In this document: positions 42,106 through 49,764 of the stretch, in pieces
Position numbering within the stretch: position 1 is the stretch's first letter
How the letters are laid out: every line of letters starts with the position of its first letter
Assembly: GCF_018070325.1 (NCBI RefSeq)
Contig: NZ_JAGPXY010000006.1
Span: 84,744-148,743, forward strand
Direction of reading: 5' to 3'
From: Micromonospora sp. H61
Lineage (GTDB): Bacteria > Actinomycetota > Actinomycetes > Mycobacteriales > Micromonosporaceae
Length of the DNA stretch: 64,000 nt
Position numbers and translations under genes: made by a program
Notes under the pieces: model-generated
The model's input: the letters and a program-made list of their open reading frames with translations, nothing else
Told to the model about the DNA's origin: nothing
Databases searched by the model: none

Positions 42106-42264
42106 CTATGGCTGATCTCGGAGACGTCCGCACTGGTAGACGGTCGGGCGCAGGAGCGCGGGGGGTGCGGCCGAGGCGGGCGGGGCGGTGACGGCGGCGA
42201 GCAACGCGAGCATCAGCCGGCGCGTCGGTGCCGGCATCAGGGGACGGGGAGGTGCGACGGGCAT
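42106..42264 (-). pseudogene. Signal-peptide fragment of the gene broken by the TnpB element
   Basis: ATG 42264 is preceded by GAGGGAGCAGGAAC and encodes a clear Sec signal (RRLMLALLAAVTAPPASA, then APPALLRPT). The frame ends at a TAG (42106) just inside or at the element boundary. With the Ig-like C-terminal fragment at 40658-40842 it forms the two visible ends of one secreted protein. Joining the ends directly would leave too little for an Ig domain, so a deletion probably accompanied the insertion. Confidence 0.6.
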
Positions 42265-42588
42265 GTTCCTGCTCCCTCTTCGGCGTGTGGGTCAGACCGC
42301 ACCGAGCGGCCGACCGACCATTCGATGGTGAGGTGAAGGGATACCAGTAACGAGCGATGCAGCTATGCGAGCGCTAACATCGTTCCCTGCCGAAAACACA
42401 ACCATGAATTGCATTGACGGTGAAGACGGAAATCGGAACAGAGAATCGCGTCCAAACAATTCGGGCGCGCTTCAGCGGCACCAGGACAACTGGCGCGCGA
42501 ATTCGCTGTCGGGTCGATGTCGTCGAGGAATTCGCGCGCCAGTCGCAGGTGGGCCGGAAACGCGCCCAAAAGAAACCGGCAGACCCGG
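42265..42588. promoter_or_regulatory. Gene-free region with LacI-like site and long inverted repeat
   Basis: No gene here. It should hold the promoter of the broken secreted-protein gene. TGCGAGCGCTAACA at 42366-42379 has the AGCGCT core common to LacI-family sites (10 of 14 bases symmetric). At 42489-42504 and 42528-42543 a perfect 16-bp inverted repeat (ACTGGCGCGCGAATTC) flanks a 23-nt spacer; it lies 45 bp past the end of the dehydrogenase gene and probably terminates that operon. Confidence 0.5.
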
Positions 42589-44106
42589 TTATTCGACCGC
42601 TGGCTGCAACCTCCCGTCGATTCGCCGGGAGATGGCGGTGTACTCGTCGCGCAACTCCTCGGGGAGGACCCAGGCCGGGGCGTCCTGCCACGCCAGTGGG
42701 CGGAGGAACCGTCGGATCGACGTGGCGCCCACCGACGTGTGCACGGCGTTTGTCGACGGCCACGGGCCACCGTGGTGCTGGGCCCACGACACCCGGACAC
42801 CGGTGGGGTAGCCGTCGAAGACGATGCGACCCGCGCGGGCGGCGAGCACGTCGACCAGTCGGCGTACGACGTCGGCGTCGTCGCCCGGTCCGCTGTGGAG
42901 CGAACCGGTCAGCGACGGCGGGACGGAGGCCAGCGCGGCGTCGAGGTCGGCGGCGTCGTCGTAGCGGACCACTACCAAAAGCGGGCCGAAGCACTCGTCG
43001 GCGATCTCGGCGGTCAGGCCGGCGAGGTCGACCTCCAGGAGGGTCGGTGCCACCGTGAAGCCCGCCCCGGGTTCGACAGTGGGCCGCGCCGACAGCCGGG
43101 CGCCGGCCCGTTCGAACTCCGTGGACCGGTCCTCGAACGCGTCCCGGATGCGCTCGTTGAGCAGGAGCGTGCCGCCCGACGCGTCGACTCTGGCCCGCAG
43201 CGCGTCGACCAGGCCGTCACCACCCGGATCCGACGGAACGAACGCCAGGCCGGGCTTGGTGCACAACTGACCGCCCGAGTTCGTGAAGGAGCCGAACAGC
43301 CCCTCGGCGATCTGGTCGGCTCGGGCGGCGGCCGCGTCGGGCAGGACGACGATCGGGTTCACGCTGCTCAGTTCGGCGTACAGGGGAATGGGGTCGGGCC
43401 GTTCGTCGATGGCCGCCTGGATGGCGCGGGCGGCGTTGACCGAGCCGGTCAGGGCGGCTGCGCGGATCGCCGGGTGGCGCACCAGCGCGCGACCGGCCTG
43501 CTCCCCGTACACGGTCGCGACGACACCCTCGGGCCCGCCGAGGTCGCGGACCGCCGACTCGATCGCGGCGGCGGAGGCGTGCGAGGTCAGCGGGTGCGAC
43601 GGGTGGGCCTTCAGGATCGTCGGACACCCGGCGGCGAGCGCCGCGGCCGTGTCACCGCCGGCGACCGAGAAGGCGAACGGGAAGTTGCTGGCCCCGAAGA
43701 CCGCGACCGGCCCGAGGGGTACCAGCATCCGCCGCAGGTCCGGGCCTCGGCCGAGCGGGGTGTCGGCGGCGTGGTCGATGGTGGCCTCGACGTACGCGCC
43801 GTCGCGCAGCACCTCGCCGAACATCCGGAACTGGAGCGCCGCCCGGGTGAGTTCCCCGTCGAGTCGCGCGTGGCTCAGCCCGGTCTCCGCCTCGGCGGCA
43901 GCGACCAGATCCACCCGACGGGACTCCAGCGACGCGGCGATCGCGTCCAGCAACTCCGCGCGGCCGAGCCTCCCGCGCGCGGCCAGCCACTGCGCCGCCG
44001 GGGACGTCTGACCGGCGATCACCTCCAGTCGAGACTCGTCGGTCTCGGTGAGCTCCGTCGCGCGACGCTGACCGTCGCGCGGATCGACAGTGCTGACCAC
44101 GTTCAC
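42589..44106 (-). CDS. Alpha-ketoglutarate semialdehyde (2,5-dioxovalerate) dehydrogenase-like aldehyde dehydrogenase
   Basis: 505 residues of the NADP-preferring KGSADH type-III subgroup of ALDH. Motifs: PVAVFGASNFPFAFSVAGGD (Asn for the oxyanion hole), AELSSVNPIVVLP (general base Glu) and NSGGQLCTKPGL (catalytic Cys). Reaction: 2,5-dioxopentanoate to 2-oxoglutarate, the last step of oxidative pentose and hexuronate routes. GTG 44106 follows AGGAGAG and overlaps the stop of the FAH-family gene, so the two are translationally coupled. This is the terminal gene of the operon that starts with the second importer. Confidence 0.88.
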   Translation of the reverse strand: MNVVSTVDPRDGQRRATELTETDESRLEVIAGQTSPAAQWLAARGRLGRAELLDAIAASLESRRVDLVAAAEAETGLSHARLDGELTRAALQFRMFGEVLRDGAYVEATIDHAADTPLGRGPDLRRMLVPLGPVAVFGASNFPFAFSVAGGDTAAALAAGCPTILKAHPSHPLTSHASAAAIESAVRDLGGPEGVVATVYGEQAGRALVRHPAIRAAALTGSVNAARAIQAAIDERPDPIPLYAELSSVNPIVVLPDAAAARADQIAEGLFGSFTNSGGQLCTKPGLAFVPSDPGGDGLVDALRARVDASGGTLLLNERIRDAFEDRSTEFERAGARLSARPTVEPGAGFTVAPTLLEVDLAGLTAEIADECFGPLLVVVRYDDAADLDAALASVPPSLTGSLHSGPGDDADVVRRLVDVLAARAGRIVFDGYPTGVRVSWAQHHGGPWPSTNAVHTSVGATSIRRFLRPLAWQDAPAWVLPEELRDEYTAISRRIDGRLQPAVE

Positions 44107-45311
44107 AGCAGTCCTCTCCTTACCAGATTGCCCATGAGATCGCGGACGCCGAAGTGCCAGGGCTCGCACTCCTCCGCGTGCCACACCCGATTGACCAGGG
44201 TGCCGAGCGCCGGGCAGCTGATCCGTACCACGTCGTCGACCTTGTGGGTGAAGCCCTCACCGGGGCGGTCCCGGTCCTGGATGGGCGCGAACATGGTGCC
44301 GAGCATCAGGGCGGCGCCGTCGGGATAGTGGTGGTGCGGCCCGATCAGCTGCCGGACCAGTTCCTCGGGATCGCGTGACATCTGGGTCATCTCCGAGACC
44401 GCCTCCAGGTGGAAGCCGTCCTCGCCGCGAACCTGCAGGCGCACCTCGAGTTCGCGTATCCGATCCATGCCGAACCGGTCGTCGAAGAGCCGGATCAGGG
44501 GGCCGAGGGCGCAGGAGGCGTTGTTGTCCTTCGCCAGGGGAAGCAGGAGCGCCGAGCGGCCCTCGATGTCACGCAGGTTGACGTCGTTGCCGAGGGTGGC
44601 GCCGACGATCCGGCCACTGGACTGGACGATGAGCGTGACCTCGGGTTCCGGGTTGTTCCAGGTCGACGCGGCGAGCACGCCGACCGGAACGGCGGTGCCG
44701 ACGGCGGAGAGGATCTGTCCCTTGGTGAAGATCTCGGCGTCCGGGCCGATGCCCACCTCCAGGTACTGGCTCCACATGCCCTCGGCGACCAGCAGACTCT
44801 TGAGCCGATCCGCCTCCGGTGAGCCCGCCTCCAGGTTGTGCAGGTCGACACCGACGTCGGCGAGCATGCGGTGCCGGATGTCCGCCGCCAGTGCCAGGTC
44901 TCCCCGCGCCCGTTCCTCGATCACCCGCTCGATCATGGAGATCGGGAAGGTCACGCCAGCGGCCTTGAGCGCCTGGAGGTCGACCGGGGTGAGCAACCAG
45001 GGCGTGCCACGGTCCCGGGTCGCGGCCCCCGTGTTGGCCAGTATCTCCCCGAAGTCGCCCACCCTCGGCCCGTCGAGCCCGGCCACCGTCGCGGCGGGAT
45101 CGGGCAGCTCGCAGATGTCGCGGACGGTCGGGAACCGGTGGCTGATGTCGATGACCTCGCCGTCGCGGACGGTCACCGGTGAGGGGCCGTCGCCGGACGG
45201 GTCCCAGATGCGGCCGATGAGGACGCTGTCGGCATCGTCCGGCAACGCTTCGGCGGCGGTACCGACCCAGTCCGCGGCCGCGGCCGACCCCCGGGGCCGT
45301 GGCAGCGTCAT
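44103..45311 (-). CDS. FAH-family 2-keto-3-deoxy-pentonate dehydratase (XylX-like)
   Basis: 402 residues; the C-terminal two thirds is a fumarylacetoacetate hydrolase fold. Metal-binding positions appear in the YLEVGIGPDAEIFTKG segment and in NPEPEVTLIV and LGNDVNLRDIEGRS. The length and N-terminal extension match the XylX type that dehydrates 2-keto-3-deoxy-D-xylonate (or the L-arabinonate product) to 2,5-dioxopentanoate. Immediately followed by the semialdehyde dehydrogenase that would use its product; the start overlaps the enolase-family stop (ATGA). Other FAH-fold activities are possible, but the neighbours favour this one. Confidence 0.83.
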   Translation of the reverse strand: MTLPRPRGSAAAADWVGTAAEALPDDADSVLIGRIWDPSGDGPSPVTVRDGEVIDISHRFPTVRDICELPDPAATVAGLDGPRVGDFGEILANTGAATRDRGTPWLLTPVDLQALKAAGVTFPISMIERVIEERARGDLALAADIRHRMLADVGVDLHNLEAGSPEADRLKSLLVAEGMWSQYLEVGIGPDAEIFTKGQILSAVGTAVPVGVLAASTWNNPEPEVTLIVQSSGRIVGATLGNDVNLRDIEGRSALLLPLAKDNNASCALGPLIRLFDDRFGMDRIRELEVRLQVRGEDGFHLEAVSEMTQMSRDPEELVRQLIGPHHHYPDGAALMLGTMFAPIQDRDRPGEGFTHKVDDVVRISCPALGTLVNRVWHAEECEPWHFGVRDLMGNLVRRGLL

Positions 45312-46489
45312 GAGTCGCTCTCCAGGTTGAAGAAGGACCGCTCGTCGCGGGGACGGATGTCGAAGACGGCGTCCTGGAACATCCGCAGCGGGTGCGGTGT
45401 GAACGGATGCTGCTCGATCGCTGTGAGATCCACCTCGATGCCCAGGCCGATCCCGGTCGGGATGAGGATGTCTCCGTCGTCGGTCAGCACCAGCCGCTCG
45501 TTGGTGATCTCGGGACGCCAGGGCACGTCGGTCGCCATGATCTCCAGGTACCGGAAGTTGGGCAACGTCGCCCCGAGTTGCAGCGTCGCTGCGGTGCTGA
45601 GTGGACCGCTCGGGTTGTGCGGCGCGAAGCCCACGTAGCTGGTCGCGGCGAGCGTGGAGATGAAGGCCAGCTCGGCGATCCCGCCGGCGTGCGTCACGTC
45701 GGGCTGGACGAAGTCGACCGCCTGGCGGGCCAGCGCCGGCGCGAAGCCCTGCCGCCCGTACCACCGCTCCCCCGCGGCGATCGGCACCGGCGACGCGCGA
45801 CGGATGTCGACGAGCGCGTCGAGGTTGTCCGGTGGGCAGGGTTCCTCGAACCACACCGGGTCGAACTGGGCGATCTCCTTCGCCACCTTGATGGCGTGGC
45901 GGACGTCGAAGCGGCCGTGCCCCTCGACGAACAGCTCCACCTCGCGGCCCACCGCCTGACGGACGGCGTCGATCTGGGCCAGCACCCGGTCCAGCTGCGC
46001 GGTGGTGATGGTCAGGTCGTAGTTCTCGAACGGGTCCCACTTGAGGCCCCGGAAGCCCGACTCCACGGTCCGGCGCGCGGCGGCCGCGTAGTCCTCCGGA
46101 GTGACGGCGCCGGAGAACCAACCATTGGCGTACGCGCGGACCCGGTCGCGGGTCGCGCCGCCGAGAAGCCGGGAGACCGGCACGCCGAGCTCGCGCGCCG
46201 AGATGTCCCACAGGGCCATCTCCAGCGAGCTCAACGCCGTCATGATCACCGGCCCGCCGCGCCAGTACCAGTCCCGCGCGGTCTCGTAGAGGATCTTCGA
46301 GATGCTTGTGGGATCCAGGCCCACCACCGCCTCGGCCAGCTCGGCGATGGCACCCTGGACGGCACGTTCCTTGCCCTCCAGGGTGGCCTCACCGAGCCCG
46401 ACGATCCCCTCGTCGGTGTGGACCCGCACGATGACGAGGTTCGTACGGTAGAAGTCGACGACCAGTGTGTCGACAGAGACGATCTTCAT
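45308..46489 (-). CDS. Enolase-superfamily sugar-acid dehydratase (galactonate dehydratase-like)
   Basis: 393 residues, mandelate racemase/muconate lactonising fold. The capping domain includes FYRTNLVIVRVHTDEGIVGLGEA. Metal ligands lie at VEGHGRF (Glu rather than the usual Asp), WFEEPCPPDN and IAAGERWYGR; the general acid/base His is in FAPHNPSGPL. Such enzymes dehydrate galactonate, gluconate or other aldonates to 2-keto-3-deoxy acids. In this operon it gives a second entry point parallel to the IlvD-type dehydratase at 27617, perhaps for another stereoisomer. The start is 8 nt after the upstream permease stop; its stop overlaps the FAH gene start. Confidence 0.86.
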   Translation of the reverse strand: MKIVSVDTLVVDFYRTNLVIVRVHTDEGIVGLGEATLEGKERAVQGAIAELAEAVVGLDPTSISKILYETARDWYWRGGPVIMTALSSLEMALWDISARELGVPVSRLLGGATRDRVRAYANGWFSGAVTPEDYAAAARRTVESGFRGLKWDPFENYDLTITTAQLDRVLAQIDAVRQAVGREVELFVEGHGRFDVRHAIKVAKEIAQFDPVWFEEPCPPDNLDALVDIRRASPVPIAAGERWYGRQGFAPALARQAVDFVQPDVTHAGGIAELAFISTLAATSYVGFAPHNPSGPLSTAATLQLGATLPNFRYLEIMATDVPWRPEITNERLVLTDDGDILIPTGIGLGIEVDLTAIEQHPFTPHPLRMFQDAVFDIRPRDERSFFNLESDS

Positions 46490-46497
46490 CTTTCGGC

Positions 46498-47328
46498 TCA
46501 ACCCTTCACCGCACCGGCGGTCATGCCGGACACCACGTACTTCTGGACCAACAGGTAGAAGGCGACGGCGGGCAGTGTGAACAGGAAGGCGACAGCCATC
46601 ACCGTCTGGATCGGTGTACCCAGCTCGCCGATGAAGTTCGCGATGCCGACGGAGGCGGGTTGCAGATCGGGGTTGAAGATGAACGTCACCGCGAACACGT
46701 ACTCGTTCCAGGCGTGGAAGAAGGCGATGACCGCGGTGGCCGCGATCGACGGTGCGATGAGCGGCACGTTGATGCGGGTCAGGGTGGTGAAGGGCCGGGC
46801 GCCGTCGGCGCGCGCCGCCTCCTCCAGTTCCTTCGGGATGCCGTCGATGGCGCCCTTGAGGATCAGCGCGACGATCGGCAGGACGAAGGCGGAGTTCACC
46901 AGGACGAGGCCGGTCAGCGAGTCGAGCAGTTCGAAGCGGCGGAACAGCGCGAACAGCGGGACGACCATGAGCGCCTCGGGAAGCATCTGCGTGAACAGCA
47001 GCACGACGGTCAGCACGGCCTTGCCCCAGAACGAGAACCGGGACAGCGCGTACCCGAGCGGAATGCCCAGGCCGACGGAGAGAACCATCGTGCCGACGGC
47101 GATGATCAGGCTGTTGAGCAGCCACCCGGCCGCCTTGCCCTCGGCGAGCGCGTCCACGAAGACCCCGAACTGGCCGAGGTCGGGCGTGAGCCGGGGCTTG
47201 TCGGCGAAGAGGTCGCTGTTGCTGGACAGCGCCGTGACGAACATCCAGTACAGCGGGAACACCGCGACACCCAGCACGACGAGCACGGCGATGATCCGTG
47301 CGGTGACACCGAATCGGAAGCGCCTCAT
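46498..47328 (-). CDS. Carbohydrate ABC transporter permease, MalG type (second importer)
   Basis: 276 residues, six helices; EAA loop KELEEAARADGARPFTTLTRINVPLIAPS. The first helix (ARIIAVLVVLGVAVFPLYWMF) follows a very short cytoplasmic tail. Start ATG 47328 overlaps the stop of the MalF-type gene. Works with the MalF-type permease and lipoprotein of the same operon; again no ATPase gene is present. Being cotranscribed with sugar-acid catabolic genes, it may carry uronate- or aldonate-containing sugars. Confidence 0.92.
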   Translation of the reverse strand: MRRFRFGVTARIIAVLVVLGVAVFPLYWMFVTALSSNSDLFADKPRLTPDLGQFGVFVDALAEGKAAGWLLNSLIIAVGTMVLSVGLGIPLGYALSRFSFWGKAVLTVVLLFTQMLPEALMVVPLFALFRRFELLDSLTGLVLVNSAFVLPIVALILKGAIDGIPKELEEAARADGARPFTTLTRINVPLIAPSIAATAVIAFFHAWNEYVFAVTFIFNPDLQPASVGIANFIGELGTPIQTVMAVAFLFTLPAVAFYLLVQKYVVSGMTAGAVKG

Positions 47329-48278
47329 CGGACGTCCCCCTTCTCCACGGCACGGGCGACCAGGCGGCTGCCGATGATGACGATGAGCGAGATGACGACG
47401 CCGACCATTCCGATGGCCGCCGCCGATCCGAGTTCCTTCGAGTCGAACGCCTGCGAGTAGAGGTCGATGACGAGCGTCTCGGTGGCACCGACCGGTCCGC
47501 CCTTGGTCATCAGCCAGATCAGCTCGAACCGCCGCAGCGACCAGATCGTCATCAGCAGGGCCAGCAGGCCCACTGTCGGCTTGATGACCTGCCAGGTGAC
47601 CGCGCGGAAGGTGGCCCATCGTCCGGCGCCGTCCACCGTCGCGGCCTCGTTGAGGTCCTGCGGAACGGACTGCAGGGCGGAGAGCAGCACCACGGAGGTG
47701 AACGGGAACAGCTGCCAGATGGTCGTGGCGAGCACTGCCGGGAGCGCGTAGCGCGAGCTGTCCAGGATGGCGCCACCCGGGACGCCGAGCCCGACCGCGT
47801 CGAGGAAGCGGTTGACGATGCCGTACTGCGCGTTGAGCATCCAGGTGGCGATGAGCGCGACCGCGATGCCCGGAGCGGCCCAGGGGACGGTCACCAGCGC
47901 CCGTGCCACGCCCCGGCCGCGAAACTTCTTGTTGAGCAGGAGCGCGACGGCGAGCCCGGCGCCGATCGCGACGACCACACAGGTGATCACGTAGACGAAG
48001 GTGATCAGCAGCGTGCGGTGGAATTCGGGGTCACCGAAGATCCGGTTGAAGTTGTCGAGCCCGACCCACTCGCTGCGGGTGGGGTTGAGCAGCCTCGTCC
48101 TGGTGAAGCTGAGGTACACCTCCTGAACGAGGGGTACCACCTGGAAGACGAGGATGAACAGGGCGGCGGGTGCCAGGAAGAGGTACGGCGTCCACTTGCT
48201 GCCCAGTGGGCTGGGCCGACGCCGGGGCCGGCCTGGGGTTGGTGTCTTCGGTGCTCCGGTCTGCTCGACCACAGTCAT
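47325..48278 (-). CDS. Carbohydrate ABC transporter permease, MalF type (second importer)
   Basis: 317 residues, six helices; EAA loop PQDLNEAATVDGAGRWATFRAVTWQVIKPT. N-terminal cytoplasmic region is Pro/Arg-rich. The aromatic helix entry KWTPYLFLAPAALFILVFQ is typical of CUT1 MalF proteins. A strong hairpin lies between it and the preceding binding-protein gene. No ATPase gene nearby, suggesting an MsiK-type shared ATPase. Confidence 0.92.
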   Translation of the reverse strand: MTVVEQTGAPKTPTPGRPRRRPSPLGSKWTPYLFLAPAALFILVFQVVPLVQEVYLSFTRTRLLNPTRSEWVGLDNFNRIFGDPEFHRTLLITFVYVITCVVVAIGAGLAVALLLNKKFRGRGVARALVTVPWAAPGIAVALIATWMLNAQYGIVNRFLDAVGLGVPGGAILDSSRYALPAVLATTIWQLFPFTSVVLLSALQSVPQDLNEAATVDGAGRWATFRAVTWQVIKPTVGLLALLMTIWSLRRFELIWLMTKGGPVGATETLVIDLYSQAFDSKELGSAAAIGMVGVVISLIVIIGSRLVARAVEKGDVR

Positions 48279-48302
48279 CGGGTTCGATCCTTCTGGGGGA
48301 AG

Positions 48303-48340
48303 GACGCTGCCGGCGCACGGATCGTTGCGCCGGCAGCGTC
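48303..48340 (-). promoter_or_regulatory. Intercistronic stem-loop between binding-protein and permease genes (second importer)
   Basis: A perfect 15-bp stem (GACGCTGCCGGCGCA and its complement) with an 8-nt loop, 14 nt after the binding-protein stop. Same position as the hairpin in the first importer operon and probably the same role in tuning stoichiometry. Confidence 0.8.
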
Positions 48341-48354
48341 GCCGTGTCGAGCGG

Positions 48355-49602
48355 TCAGCGGACCAGTTCGCTCGCCTGCTGCTGGGCGCGATCCAGTGCC
48401 GACTTGAGGTCGGCCTTGCCCTGCAGTGCCGCGACCACGTTCTGCACGACCACCTTGCGGATGTCCGGCGTCTTGGCCTCGAACCCCAGGACGATCTGCG
48501 GCAGGCTGGTCTCGGTGAGCCCGTCGAAGACGGGGAGGAACGGGGTCGCCTTGAGCGCCTCCGCGCTGCGCTGCGTGGTGGTGGCCACGCTGCTCGCGCC
48601 GAGGATCTCCTGAAGCTTGACCTGGTTCTGCGGCTCCAGCGCCCACTTGATGAAGGTGCCGGCCTCGTCCTTGCCCTCGCTCGCCTCGTTGATCACGATC
48701 GGTGCGAGGATCGCGCCCTGCTTGCGGACCGGGAACGGGATGGGCGCGACGTTGAAGTTCAGCTTCGCGTTCTGGCCGCGGGTGGCGGTCACGTAGCCGC
48801 CGTTGTTCAGCTCCATCCCGACCTTGCCCTCGGCGAACATCCGCCGGAAGGTGGCCGCGTCCGCTCCGCGCGGGATCACGTTCGCGTCGTACAGGTCCTT
48901 GAACGCCTGCAGGCCCTTGAGGTTCTCGGGCGAGTTGATCGTCAGGTTCTTGCCGTCGGACCACGCGCCGCCGAAGCCGTAGACGTAGTTGAAGATGTCC
49001 TGCCAGACACCGGCCTCCTCGGCCTCCGTCTGACGGAACGCCAGGCCGAAGACGTCACCCTTGGTCAGCGACTTCGCGGTGGAGGTGAACTGCTCGTAGG
49101 TGGTCGGCGGCGTCGGGATCAGGTCCGCGTTGTAGAACATCGCGTAGTTCGACGCCTCGAAGATGACGCCGTGCCGGACACCGTCGTGGACCATGAACTG
49201 GTCCGGCTGCTTGAGCAGGTCGTACTTGCTGGCGTCGATCACCTTGTCCAGCGGCGCGACGAGGCCGGCGTCGGAGGCCGCCTCGAACTCGGGCATGTCG
49301 AAGCGGATCAGGTCGGGGCCCTTGCCGCTGCCCATCTGCGTGAGCACGGTCTGGCCGAAGGTCGGGTACGGCACCGCGGCGGCGGACACCTGGACCTTGG
49401 TCTGGCTCTGGTTGAACTCGTCGAGCCACTTCGTCAGCAGGGGCCCGCGGCCCGGGTCGCCGAAGGTCGAGGCGGCGAAGGTCAGTTTGGTGACGCCGTC
49501 GCCGGAATCGCCGTCCGAGCCGCAACCGGTCAGGAGGGTGGCGACCAGGCCGAGGGCACATGTCGCCCTGGCGATGCCGAAATGAGCGCGCTTATTACCC
49601 AT
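48355..49602 (-). CDS. ABC transporter sugar-binding lipoprotein (second importer)
   Basis: 415 residues, family 1 solute-binding protein. Lipobox LLTGC with Cys27. Landmarks: FAASTFGDPGRGPLLTKWLD at the mature N-terminus, GSGKGPDLIRFDMPEFE, and the hinge ASNYAMFYNADLIPTPP. ATG 49602 has GGAG 5 nt upstream; a longer frame to 49632 lacks a site. First gene of the operon binding protein-MalF-MalG-enolase-FAH-ALDH. Its promoter region contains TTGCA/TGCAA half-sites shared with the divergent IclR regulator gene. Confidence 0.92.
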   Translation of the reverse strand: MGNKRAHFGIARATCALGLVATLLTGCGSDGDSGDGVTKLTFAASTFGDPGRGPLLTKWLDEFNQSQTKVQVSAAAVPYPTFGQTVLTQMGSGKGPDLIRFDMPEFEAASDAGLVAPLDKVIDASKYDLLKQPDQFMVHDGVRHGVIFEASNYAMFYNADLIPTPPTTYEQFTSTAKSLTKGDVFGLAFRQTEAEEAGVWQDIFNYVYGFGGAWSDGKNLTINSPENLKGLQAFKDLYDANVIPRGADAATFRRMFAEGKVGMELNNGGYVTATRGQNAKLNFNVAPIPFPVRKQGAILAPIVINEASEGKDEAGTFIKWALEPQNQVKLQEILGASSVATTTQRSAEALKATPFLPVFDGLTETSLPQIVLGFEAKTPDIRKVVVQNVVAALQGKADLKSALDRAQQQASELVR

Positions 49603-49642
49603 CGTTACTCCACTGTTACGAGTTGGCGTCAAGCCGATGAAA

Positions 49643-49721
49643 TTGCAACGATCGTAGCGCCATGTGCAACGGTGTCAAGTGGCGATTGCGCATCGCGTCA
49701 TCTATATTGCATAATGTGCAA
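49643..49721. promoter_or_regulatory. IclR-type operators between the regulator and the second importer operon
   Basis: TTGCA-TAATG-TGCAA (49707-49721) is a perfect inverted repeat with 5-nt spacer. A second pair of the same half-sites, TTGCA (49643-49647) and TGCAA (49665-49669), lies nearer the importer operon with a 17-nt spacer. The stretch is AT-rich and lies in the divergent promoter region. Confidence 0.65.
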
Positions 49722-49764
49722 TGAGAGCGACGGCGTTGCCCGTCGCGCGAGGGGAGACACAGCC

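Larger units (their letters stand above)
40843..42115 (-). mobile_element. IS200/IS605-type element carrying only tnpB
   Basis: The right end, read on the minus strand, is the typical subterminal hairpin of these elements: GAATCTCCGCCCTCCAGGGC, then GGAGAG-like GAGAGGACGTCAA, finishing at about 40843. The left end lies upstream of tnpB within about 42086-42120; the tract ATAGACCAACGCTAGAATCG there is what such left ends look like, but I cannot fix the exact base. No tnpA is present, so it moved with help from a TnpA elsewhere. IS605 elements insert without target duplication, and none is seen. Confidence 0.75.

Noticed and set aside
49714..49764. ATG 49714 as the start of the IclR gene
   Set aside because: The codon lies within a perfect palindromic operator and has no ribosome binding site; TTG 49765 has GGGGAG at good distance.
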